A stretch of 11,652 bases of DNA, taken from Pseudomonadota bacterium (GTDB lineage Bacteria; Desulfobacterota; Desulfovibrionia; Desulfovibrionales; Desulfovibrionaceae). The notes below the pieces were generated by a model, which had not been told where the DNA came from, did not search any database, and was given only the letters and a program-made list of their open reading frames with translations. Within the stretch, counting starts at the first letter, position 1, and each line of letters starts with the position of its first letter. The stretch is from contig JAFABC010000067.1 of assembly GCA_023426275.1 (NCBI GenBank), positions 1-11,652 of the forward strand, given 5' to 3'. Position numbers and translations under genes: made by a program. Positions 1 through 5,705 of the stretch are shown in pieces.

Positions 1-29
1 TTTTTCCCCTGGCTTTGCCAGGGGAAAAA
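1..29. repeat. Perfect 13-bp inverted repeat at window edge
   Basis: Arms TTTTTCCCCTGGC and GCCAGGGGAAAAA flank a 3-nt loop. It lies about 105 nt past the stop of the minus-strand IMP cyclohydrolase gene, so it could end that transcript. However, the runs are T before and A after the stem on either strand, the reverse of a classical intrinsic terminator, and any T run beyond position 1 is outside the window. The structure is certain; a terminator role is only a guess. Confidence 0.5.
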
Positions 30-81
30 CGCGCCGACAAGGGTGCGCCAGCGTCGCTTCGCGCCGCAGAAGAACTATCGA

Positions 82-128
82 GGGGGTCCGGGGGGCATCA
101 TGCCCCCCGGCCGCCGGAGGCGTCTTCC
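82..128 (-). repeat. REP-like palindromic element, copy 1
   Basis: Read on the minus strand this is GGAAGAC, then GCCTCCGGCGGCCGGG, then the right half of a hairpin with 9-bp GC stem (88-96 with 102-110, loop ATCAT), then GGACCCCC. The same layout recurs on the plus strand at 11570-11619: 16 identical bases followed by a palindrome that differs in sequence but keeps its pairing. It sits 6 nt past the stop of the IMP cyclohydrolase gene, in the sense orientation of that gene. This looks like a dispersed extragenic palindrome that also serves as a 3' stem-loop for the mRNA. Family membership beyond these two copies cannot be shown here. Confidence 0.7.
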
Positions 129-133
129 TGCCA

Positions 134-730
134 TTACCTGGCGTTGGCCAGATAGGTGGCGATGGCGTCGTCGTAGGTGCTGGTGGCCCGGAAGGTGGCG
201 GCGGCGGTTTTCTGGCGCAGGGGCAGGGAGGCCTTCATGTCGTTTTGGGCCAGGGTGTCCATGATCTCCGGGTAGAAGGCGGGATCGGGCACCACGAGGA
301 TGCTGGAGAAATTCTTGGCCGAGGCCCGCAGCAGGGTGGGGCCGCCGATGTCGATCTGCTCGATCATCTCGGGCAGGGGCAGGCCTTTTTCCAGGGCCTT
401 GCCGAAGGCGTACAGATTGACCACGACCATGTCGAAGGGCGCGATGCCGTGCTTGGCGATGGTGGCCAGATGCTCGGGGTTGTCCTTGTCGGCCAGGATG
501 CCGCCGTGGATGGCCGGGTGCAGGGTTTTGACGCGGCCGCCCATGATTTCGGGAAAGCCCGTCACCTCGCTGACGGAGATGACCGGCAGGCCCTCGTCGA
601 GCAGCTTTTTGCGGGTGCCGCCCGTGGAGACGAGTTCGACGCCGGCGGCGCTGAGAAACCGGGCCAGTTCAGGCAGGCCCGACTTGTCGGTGACGCTTAA
701 CAGCGCCCGTTTGATCGGCAGATATTCCAT
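134..730 (-). CDS. purH: Stand-alone IMP cyclohydrolase (PurH N-terminal domain only)
   Basis: Predicted to close the purine ring, converting FAICAR to IMP in the last step of de novo purine synthesis, in the cytoplasm. The 198 residues cover the MGS-like IMP cyclohydrolase domain from end to end: SVTDKSG near residue 12, STGGT at 35-39, GRVKTLHPAIHGG at 65-77, DMVVVNLYAF at 100-109 and EQIDIGGPTLLRASAKN at 124-140. It ends just after STYDDAIATYL, where a bifunctional PurH would continue into the AICAR transformylase domain; that domain (over 300 residues) is absent and there is no sign of a frameshift. The ATG at 730 is chosen because GCGAGG lies 6 nt upstream and the protein then starts at the family's usual place; an upstream in-frame start at 784 would add 18 unlikely residues. 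The formyltransferase step must be encoded elsewhere. The gene symbol is approximate, because only half of PurH is present. Confidence 0.9.
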   Translation of the reverse strand: MEYLPIKRALLSVTDKSGLPELARFLSAAGVELVSTGGTRKKLLDEGLPVISVSEVTGFPEIMGGRVKTLHPAIHGGILADKDNPEHLATIAKHGIAPFDMVVVNLYAFGKALEKGLPLPEMIEQIDIGGPTLLRASAKNFSSILVVPDPAFYPEIMDTLAQNDMKASLPLRQKTAAATFRATSTYDDAIATYLANAR

Positions 731-736
731 GGGCAA

Positions 737-790
737 CCTCGCATGTTTTTCGGGCGAGGTGCCACACTCGCCCCGTTTAGGCAAGGGGCG
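737..790 (-). promoter_or_regulatory. purH leader with mutually exclusive hairpins over the RBS
   Basis: In the minus-strand RNA four segments can pair in sequence. Segment 1 (790-785, CGCCCC) pairs with segment 2 (774-769, GGGGCG). Segment 2 (773-767, GGGCGAG) pairs with segment 3 (758-752, CTCGCCC). Segment 3 (759-754, CCTCGC) pairs with segment 4 (742-737, GCGAGG), which is the Shine-Dalgarno sequence of the IMP cyclohydrolase gene. Pairing 2:3 frees the ribosome binding site and pairing 3:4 hides it. This has the form of a translational switch, but no known riboswitch class was recognised, and GC-rich DNA yields such complements by chance. Confidence 0.35.
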
Positions 791-806
791 TCATGGTCTG
801 CCGGGC

Positions 807-838
807 GTCCGGCCGCTTCCCGAAAGAGGCGGCCGGAC
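807..838. terminator. Strong GC hairpin downstream of the TPR gene
   Basis: GTCCGGCCGC (807-816) pairs perfectly with GCGGCCGGAC (829-838) around a 12-nt loop. It lies about 30 nt past the TPR gene stop codon on the minus strand and before the purH leader. No T run follows on either strand, so it may be a 3' stability structure or a weak or Rho-assisted stop rather than a strong intrinsic terminator. Confidence 0.4.
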
Positions 839-867
839 AGCGCGGAGGGGAAAAAGGGGAGGCCGGC

Positions 868-1440
868 TCAGGCGGCGATGCGCTTGAGTTCCTCGGCCAG
901 ATCCCGGGCCGCGGCGTGGCCGGGGTCCTGGGCCAGGATGGTCTCGAGTTCGAGCCCGGCTTCGGCGTGGCGGCCAAGGGCCACCAGACAGCCGGCCAGG
1001 GTGAAGCGCACTTCGAGCTTGTGGGGATCGACGGTCAGGTAATCCCGCAGAAACGGCAGCACTTCCTCGATGCGGGCGTCGGCATGGGCCAGGCGCACCA
1101 GCCCGAACAGGGCCACCAGGTTTTCGGGATTGCGGGTGAGCGCTCCCTTGAAATGGGTGAAGGCCTCGGCGGATTCGCCGCGCTCCATCTCGATCAGGGC
1201 CATGCCGGACAGGGACCGGTCGTCGGCCTCGATGGAGGACGCCTTGCGGTAGAGGTTCATGGCGTTTTCGAGATGCCCGCGCTGCACGGCGATGGTGGCC
1301 AGCCCCAGGTAGGGGTCGGGGTGCACGCCGTTATTGCTCATGGCCTTGGTGTAATACTCCTCGGCTTTGTCCAGGTCGCCCATGAACAGATAGCATTCGC
1401 CGAGTTCCTTGTTGATTTCGTAATCGAGCTGCCCACTCAT
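868..1440 (-). CDS. Tetratricopeptide repeat protein, divergent from the flagellar operon
   Basis: A 190-residue cytoplasmic protein made almost wholly of TPR helices; no signal peptide or membrane segment is visible. Repeats fall at roughly residues 7-40 (ELGECYLFMGDLDKAEEYYTKAM), 42-74 (LGLATIAVQRGHLENAMNLYRKA), 75-107 (SGMALIEMERGESAEAFTHFKGAL), 108-140 and 141-174 (LAGCLVALGRHAEAGLELETIL). TPR arrays bind other proteins, so an adaptor or chaperone role is likely, but the partner is unknown. The ATG at 1440 has GGAGGGG ending 5 nt upstream. An open frame runs back to 1650, but that extension is Arg-rich, lacks TPR character and crosses the promoter at 1589-1603, so it is rejected. The sigma-54 type promoter and the head-to-head arrangement with flgB suggest a motility-linked function; this is inference. 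Confidence 0.85.
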   Translation of the reverse strand: MSGQLDYEINKELGECYLFMGDLDKAEEYYTKAMSNNGVHPDPYLGLATIAVQRGHLENAMNLYRKASSIEADDRSLSGMALIEMERGESAEAFTHFKGALTRNPENLVALFGLVRLAHADARIEEVLPFLRDYLTVDPHKLEVRFTLAGCLVALGRHAEAGLELETILAQDPGHAAARDLAEELKRIAA

Positions 1441-1484
1441 GACTACCCCTCCGTTCCCGACGTCCTGACCGGCCGCTGGCGGGT

Positions 1485-1498
1485 CGGCGACGTCGCCG
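1485..1498. repeat. 14-bp perfect palindrome in the TPR gene leader
   Basis: CGGCGACGTCGCCG is its own reverse complement. It lies in the predicted 5' untranslated region of the TPR gene, between its promoter and start codon, and could be a protein binding site. A palindrome of this length in GC-rich DNA can also be chance. Confidence 0.3.
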
Positions 1499-1501
1499 GT
1501 T

Positions 1502-1529
1502 GGCGCGCAATCCCTGCGCCGTGTTTTTT
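1502..1529 (+). terminator. Possible plus-strand intrinsic terminator in the divergent region
   Basis: GGCGC (1502-1506) pairs with GCGCC (1516-1520) around a 9-nt loop, followed by GTG and six T residues (1524-1529). It is oriented to stop plus-strand transcripts entering from the antisense side of the TPR gene before they reach flgB. The stem is only 5 bp and separated from the T run by 3 nt, so it would be weak. Confidence 0.3.
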
Positions 1530-1588
1530 CGCGTCTGTCGGCCCGAAGCCGGCTCCGGCGGCGCGTCCTGCCGGGCACGAGGGGTAAA

Positions 1589-1603
1589 GCAATCCCCGTG
1601 CCA
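1589..1603 (-). promoter_or_regulatory. Sigma-54 promoter for the TPR gene
   Basis: The minus strand reads TGGCACG (1603-1597), GGGA, TTGC (1592-1589), followed by TTT. This matches the sigma-54 consensus TGGCACG-N4-TTGC at every fixed base, with 10 nt between the -24 GG and the -12 GC. Transcription would start near 1577 and leave a leader of about 137 nt before the TPR gene ATG. Sigma-54 promoters need an ATP-driven activator bound upstream, which on this strand means between here and the flgB promoter. Confidence 0.75.
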
Positions 1604-1741
1604 GCGTCGTTTCCACCCTCCCGCAACCCTCTTTGGGGGATGATTTTCATCTCCGGGGCCGAAGCGGCACATGGATTTATGAGAAAGTGAAACGCGGGCT
1701 TGGGAAAAAAATTCCTGCCCGTCGGACCGGGGCGCAGGGAG

Positions 1742-1756
1742 TGGAACGCTTTTTGC
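1742..1756 (+). promoter_or_regulatory. Sigma-54 promoter for the flgB operon
   Basis: TGGAACG (1742-1748), CTTT, TTGC (1753-1756) matches the sigma-54 consensus with one change (C to A after GG) and exact 10-nt spacing between the -24 GG (1743-1744) and -12 GC (1755-1756). The predicted start is near 1768, about 54 nt before the flgB ATG. Sigma-54 control of early flagellar genes through a FlrC/FleR/FlgR-like activator is established in many polar flagellates, which supports the reading. Confidence 0.7.
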
Positions 1757-1776
1757 CCAAGAGTCCTCCGACAGCG

Positions 1777-1803
1777 GCCGACAAGGCGGCAACGCCTTCC
1801 GGC
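1777..1803 (+). promoter_or_regulatory. GNRA-type hairpin in the flgB leader
   Basis: AAGGCG (1783-1788) pairs with CGCCTT (1793-1798) around the tetraloop GCAA, and GCCG (1777-1780) with CGGC (1800-1803) extends the stem past a small internal loop. It falls inside the short predicted 5' leader of the flagellar transcript, 18 nt before the start codon. It could stabilise the mRNA 5' end or affect translation; the sequence alone does not decide. Confidence 0.45.
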
Positions 1804-1821
1804 AAAGCGGGGAAAAACGAC

Positions 1822-2232
1822 ATGAAGACAATATTTTCAAGCAATATCGGGCTGCTGGGAAAGGTCATGGACCTTCGCCTGGAGCGTCAGAATGTCGTCA
1901 TGAGCAATCTGGCCAACCAGGACATCCCGGCGTTCAAGGCCCGGCGGCTGGAATTCGAAAAGGAATTGCAGGCGGCCCTTGGCGACAACGAACACGGCCG
2001 GATGACGCGCACCTCGGCCGGGCATCTGCCCACGACGTTTTCGCCGGCCGGGTTCGAGGGCAACCTGGAAATGGGCTGGAAGCCCCGCGTGGTGGCCGGT
2101 CTCGACAGCGTGGACATGGACAAGGAGATGTCGATCATGGCCAAGAACACGCTGATGTACAACGCCCTGACCGAGATCACCAAGAAGGACTTCGAGGGCC
2201 TGCAAAAGGTCATCACCGAGGGAGGCAAGTAG
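1822..2232 (+). CDS. flgB: Flagellar proximal rod protein FlgB
   Basis: A structural subunit of the proximal rod, exported through the flagellar type III apparatus and assembled in the periplasm. It has 136 residues, the usual FlgB length. The N-terminus shows the rod/hook family signature NVVMSNLANQDIPAFKARRLEF near residues 24-45, and the C-terminal helix ends in SIMAKNTLMYNALTEITKKDFEGLQKVI, typical of FlgB. There is no cleaved signal peptide, as expected for type III export. The ATG at 1822 is chosen over upstream in-frame starts because the family begins here and those starts precede the predicted transcription start. The ribosome binding site is poor (GCGGGG), so the leader hairpin may matter. 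First gene of the operon; flgC follows after 2 nt. Confidence 0.93.
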   Translation: MKTIFSSNIGLLGKVMDLRLERQNVVMSNLANQDIPAFKARRLEFEKELQAALGDNEHGRMTRTSAGHLPTTFSPAGFEGNLEMGWKPRVVAGLDSVDMDKEMSIMAKNTLMYNALTEITKKDFEGLQKVITEGGK

Positions 2233-2234
2233 CG

Positions 2235-2675
2235 ATGGACCTCTTTACCGCCATGGACATCGGCGCGTCGGGCATGTCGGCCCAGCGCACCATCATGAAT
2301 ACCGTTTCCATGAACCTGGCCAACATCAGGACCACCCGCACGGTCAACGGCAGCGGCCCGTATGTGCGCAAGTCCGTGATGCTCGAATCCACCCCGGTGG
2401 ACGCGCCTTTTTCCAAGGCCATGCAGACGGCCCAGGACCGCGAACTGGCCGGGGTCAAGGTGACGGGGCTCGTCAACGACAACCGCCCCTTCCGGATGCA
2501 GTACGAACCCGGCCATCCCGACGCCAACGCCGAGGGCTACGTGGCCTACCCCGACATCAACGTGGTCGAGGAAATGGCCAACATGATCACGGCCATGCGC
2601 AGCTACGAGGCGTCGAGTTCGTCCATCGGCACCGTCAAGAGCATGTTCACCAAAGCCCTGGACATCGGGCGGTAA
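2235..2675 (+). CDS. flgC: Flagellar proximal rod protein FlgC
   Basis: A rod subunit that stacks with FlgB and FliE on the MS ring. It has 146 residues, matching the family. The N-terminus carries the family helix MDIGASGMSAQRTIMNTVSMNLAN (residues 7-30), here followed by IRTTRTVNGSGPYVRKSV. The C-terminus has the typical INVVEEMANMITAMRSYEASSSSI stretch and final helix. GGAGG at 2221-2225 lies within the end of flgB, 9 nt before the ATG, so the two genes are probably translationally coupled. Confidence 0.94.
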   Translation: MDLFTAMDIGASGMSAQRTIMNTVSMNLANIRTTRTVNGSGPYVRKSVMLESTPVDAPFSKAMQTAQDRELAGVKVTGLVNDNRPFRMQYEPGHPDANAEGYVAYPDINVVEEMANMITAMRSYEASSSSIGTVKSMFTKALDIGR

Positions 2676-2687
2676 CGGAGGTTTCCC

Positions 2688-3017
2688 ATGGCTATTTCAC
2701 CCATCGCGCTTGCCGCCTACCAAAACGCCATGACCAACACCGGGGCCATCGACGCCAAGGTGTCGCGCTCCCTGTCCAAGCCGGGCGCCGCGCCGACCGA
2801 AGGCTTCGGCCAGATGCTCACGGACTCGCTCAAGACCGTCAACGACATGCAAAACAACAAGGTCGACATGGTCGAGTCCTTCGCCTCGGGCCAGACGCAA
2901 AACGTGCATGAACTGATGATCAATCTGCAAAAGGCCGGGCTGGCCATGCAGATGACCACGGCCGTGCGCGGCAAAGTGCTCGAAGCCTACAAGGAACTGG
3001 TGAAGATCCAGTTCTAG
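2688..3017 (+). CDS. fliE: Flagellar hook-basal body protein FliE
   Basis: Joins the MS ring to the rod and is one of the first proteins exported by the flagellar type III system. Its 109 residues fit FliE, including the conserved C-terminal half: FGQMLTDSLKTVNDMQNNKVDMVESFASGQ followed by NVHELMINLQKAGLAMQMTTAVRGKVLEAYKELVKIQF. A strong ribosome binding site, GGAGG, lies 6 nt before the ATG. It starts 12 nt after flgC and ends 42 nt before fliF, the widest gap in the operon; no promoter was recognised in that gap. Confidence 0.94.
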   Translation: MAISPIALAAYQNAMTNTGAIDAKVSRSLSKPGAAPTEGFGQMLTDSLKTVNDMQNNKVDMVESFASGQTQNVHELMINLQKAGLAMQMTTAVRGKVLEAYKELVKIQF

Positions 3018-3059
3018 GCCCTGCTTTTCCCCTAACGGAAGCTCGCCGGGAGAGACGCC

Positions 3060-4700
3060 ATGCCCCCCTTTCTCAAGCAGAATTTCGAAAAGTTCATCCA
3101 GTACTGGTCGGGCCGCACCAACACCCAGCGCGTGTTGCTCGCGGGGCTGGCCGTTTCCACGGTCGTGGCCTTCCTGGTGATGACGTATTTCCTCAACCAG
3201 CCGGAAATGCGGGTGCTCTACACCCGGCTGGCCCCCGAGGACGCGGCCCGGGTCGTGGACCTGCTCAAGGCCTCCAAGACGCCCTACGAACTGCGCGACA
3301 ACGGCGCCACCATTCTCGTGCCCGCCGAGGCGGTCTACGAGGAGCGCCTCAAGGTGGCCGGCGAGGGCGTCATGCACGGCCAGGGCGTGGGCTTTGAACT
3401 GTTCGACCAGCTCAAGGTCGGGCAGACCGATTTCGTCCAGCGCATCAACTACGCCAGGGCGCTGCAGGGCGAACTGTCCCGCACCATTTCCGAATTTCCC
3501 CAGGTGGAAAAAGCCCGGGTGCATCTGGTGCTGCCGCAAAAGAGCCTTTTTATCGAGGAGCAGAAGCAGGCCTCGGCCTCGGTGGTCCTGACCCTCCGGC
3601 GGGGCCAGAAACTTGACGCCAAGCAGCTCCAGGGCATCGTCAATCTGGTGTCCATGGCCGTGGAAGGGCTCACCCCCGAGCACATCACCATCACCGACAC
3701 CACCGGTCAGTCGCTCTACCAGCCCCAGGACAACGGCGGTATGGGCGGCATGTCCACCACCCAGTTCGAGTTCAAGAACACCTACGAATCCAACCTGGAG
3801 AACCGCCTCGAACAGCTGCTGACCCCCATCGTGGGTCCCGGCCGGGCCCTGGTCAAGGCCAACGTGGACCTGGATTTCAGCCAGCGCACCATCCGCAAGG
3901 AACTTTATAACCCCGACGTCACCGTGGTGCGCAGCGAGCAGAAGTCCGAGGAAACCACCTCCGGGACGGCCGCCGTGGACGGCAGCGGCTCCACCACCAC
4001 CCCGCGCGGCGGCGGCGCGGCCGTGCCCAACTCCAATTTCAACGGCGCGGGCTACTCCGGCACCGAATCCAGCCAGAAGTCCAGCCGCCAGAACAGCACC
4101 ACCAACTACGAGATCAACAAGGAAGAGCAAAACGTCGTCACGCCGGTCGGCGACTTGAAGCGGCAATCCATCGCGGTTATCGTGGACGGCACGTACGAGA
4201 AGGTCGAGGGCAAGAACACCTACACCTTCGTGCCGCGCAAGGCCGAGGAACTGGAGCGCATCAAGCAGGTGGTGGCCCGGGCGGCCGGTCTGGATCCGGC
4301 CCGGGGCGACGAAATCCAGGTGTCGAGCTTCGAGTTCGGTGCGCCCGACGGCTCCCAGGAGCCGAGCCTGATGCAGACCATGCTGGAATACGCCCAGCGT
4401 CTGGGCAAGCCGTTCCTCAACGGGCTGCTGCTGTTCCTCTTCCTCATCCTGGTGGTGCGGCCGGTGGTGCTGGCCCTGATCCGTCCCCGGGTCACGGAAG
4501 AGGAGATCGAGACCCTGGAACGCCTGCCCGAGGGCGAGGCGCGTCTGGCCCTGGCCGAACCCGAGGAAGGCGAGGAGTCCCCCATGCTCGAAAGCGGCAA
4601 GCAGTTCGAGCTGGCCAAGACGCTGGCCCTGCAACTGTTCGAGGAAAACATGGAACAGTCCATGTCCCTGCTCAAAACCTGGCTCAAGCAGGAGGCCTGA
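3060..4700 (+). CDS. fliF: Flagellar MS-ring protein FliF
   Basis: Forms the MS ring in the cytoplasmic membrane, the platform for rod and export gate and the anchor for the FliG switch ring. At 546 residues it is of normal length. Visible parts in order: a short cytoplasmic N-tail; first membrane helix about 24-45 (VLLAGLAVSTVVAFLVMTYFL); periplasmic ring-building domains including EGELSRTISE-like RALQGELSRTISEFPQVEKARVHLVLP; a low-complexity Ser/Thr/Gly-rich insert about residues 290-360 (rod-side loop); second membrane helix about 452-474; an acidic linker; and a C-terminal helical tail (residues about 512-546) that in this family binds the FliG N-domain. GGGAGA precedes the ATG. fliG begins 6 nt after its stop, fitting equimolar assembly with FliG. 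Confidence 0.96.
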   Translation: MPPFLKQNFEKFIQYWSGRTNTQRVLLAGLAVSTVVAFLVMTYFLNQPEMRVLYTRLAPEDAARVVDLLKASKTPYELRDNGATILVPAEAVYEERLKVAGEGVMHGQGVGFELFDQLKVGQTDFVQRINYARALQGELSRTISEFPQVEKARVHLVLPQKSLFIEEQKQASASVVLTLRRGQKLDAKQLQGIVNLVSMAVEGLTPEHITITDTTGQSLYQPQDNGGMGGMSTTQFEFKNTYESNLENRLEQLLTPIVGPGRALVKANVDLDFSQRTIRKELYNPDVTVVRSEQKSEETTSGTAAVDGSGSTTTPRGGGAAVPNSNFNGAGYSGTESSQKSSRQNSTTNYEINKEEQNVVTPVGDLKRQSIAVIVDGTYEKVEGKNTYTFVPRKAEELERIKQVVARAAGLDPARGDEIQVSSFEFGAPDGSQEPSLMQTMLEYAQRLGKPFLNGLLLFLFLILVVRPVVLALIRPRVTEEEIETLERLPEGEARLALAEPEEGEESPMLESGKQFELAKTLALQLFEENMEQSMSLLKTWLKQEA

Positions 4701-4706
4701 TCCGCC

Positions 4707-5705
4707 ATGCCCGCCATGACCGGTCCCCAGAAAACCGCCGTGCTCTGTCTGGCGCTCGGCGACAAATTCACCGGCGAGGTGTTCAAGCGCCTGGACCGGC
4801 GGGAGATCGCGAGCATCTCCAAGGCCATGATGGAGATGGAGACCGTGCCCCGGGAGCAGGTCGAGGAAGTGGTGCAGGAATTCAACGAATCCCTGCAGAT
4901 GAACAAGGACATGGTCACCGGCGGCCCCGAGCAGGTGCGCAAGATGCTGTCCAAGACCCTCGATTCGGACACGGCCAAGTATATCATGGAGACGCTCGAA
5001 CTCGACACCGGGCCCACGCCCTTCCAGGAGCTCGGCAACGTCTCCCCGCGCATCCTGGCCCAGATCCTACGCAACGAACATCCGCAGACCCTGGCCCTGA
5101 TCCTTGGCCACCTGCATCCCGATCAGGCGGCCGAACTGCTGCAGAACCTGCCGTCCGGCGTGCGGGCCGAGGTGCTCATGCGCCTGTCGCGCCTGGAGGC
5201 CGTGGCCGAGGACATGCTGCTCGAAGTGGACAAGGTGCTGCAAAACCAGCTCATCGCCATGGGCGGCAAGGAAGGCAAGAAGGTCGGCGGCATCACCTCC
5301 GTGGCCGAAATCCTCAATGCCGTGGACCGGGCCACCGAGGAGGAGGTCCTCTCCGAGATCGAGGAAGAGTCCGCCCAGATGGCCGAGGACATCCGCAACC
5401 TCATGTTCGTGTTCGAGGACATCAAGGGCCTGGACGACCGGGCCATCCGCGAACTGCTCAAGGAGGTCTCCAACGAGGAGCTCACCCAGGCCCTCAAGGG
5501 CGCGTCCGAGGAGCTGCGCGACAAGTTCTTCAAGAATCTCTCCGAACGCGCCGCCACCATGATCCAGGAGGATCTGGAAATCATGGGGCCCATCCGTCTG
5601 GCCGAGGTGGAGTCCGCCCAGCAGAACGTGGTCAAGACCGTGCGGCGTCTGGAAGCCGAGGGCAAGATCGCCATCGGCCGCGGAGGCGGGGATGTCTTTA
5701 TCTGA
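4707..5705 (+). CDS. fliG: Flagellar motor switch protein FliG
   Basis: Cytoplasmic rotor protein that binds FliF, carries FliM and meets the stator to generate torque. It has 332 residues, standard for FliG. Visible landmarks are the EHPQT motif at 124-128 (middle domain), a flexible Gly-rich hinge near 186-195 (GGKEGKKVGG), the MFVF motif at 233-236, and the torque helix FEDIKGLDDRAIRELLKEV at 236-254, with the conserved Asp pair at 243-244 and following Arg. The C-terminus matches the family (LKGASEELRDKFFKNLSERAA, then IQEDLEIMGPIRLAEVE). The first ATG (4707) is chosen: GGAGG at 4691-4695 lies 11 nt upstream inside the end of fliF. An ATG at 4716 would lie 20 nt from it. The gene overlaps fliH by 14 nt. 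Confidence 0.96.
   Translation: MPAMTGPQKTAVLCLALGDKFTGEVFKRLDRREIASISKAMMEMETVPREQVEEVVQEFNESLQMNKDMVTGGPEQVRKMLSKTLDSDTAKYIMETLELDTGPTPFQELGNVSPRILAQILRNEHPQTLALILGHLHPDQAAELLQNLPSGVRAEVLMRLSRLEAVAEDMLLEVDKVLQNQLIAMGGKEGKKVGGITSVAEILNAVDRATEEEVLSEIEEESAQMAEDIRNLMFVFEDIKGLDDRAIRELLKEVSNEELTQALKGASEELRDKFFKNLSERAATMIQEDLEIMGPIRLAEVESAQQNVVKTVRRLEAEGKIAIGRGGGDVFI

Noticed and set aside
43..264. Trp/Arg-rich plus-strand frame over the 3' end of the IMP cyclohydrolase gene
   Set aside because: Antisense shadow of a certain gene and of the REP-like palindrome, with extreme Arg/Trp bias and no ribosome site.
737..868. ZTP (pfl) or purine riboswitch in front of the IMP cyclohydrolase gene
   Set aside because: The conserved cores of those classes are not visible in the leader; only the alternative hairpins are reported.
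1441..1650. Upstream extension of the TPR protein to 1650
   Set aside because: The added residues are Arg-rich and not TPR-like, the sigma-54 promoter lies inside them, and a good ribosome site precedes the ATG at 1440.
2697..4634. A 645-codon open frame on the minus strand opposite fliE and fliF
   Set aside because: It is a shadow of the GC-rich coding strand. The product is His/Gly/Leu/Gln-rich low-complexity sequence with no domain, and two certain flagellar genes occupy the other strand.
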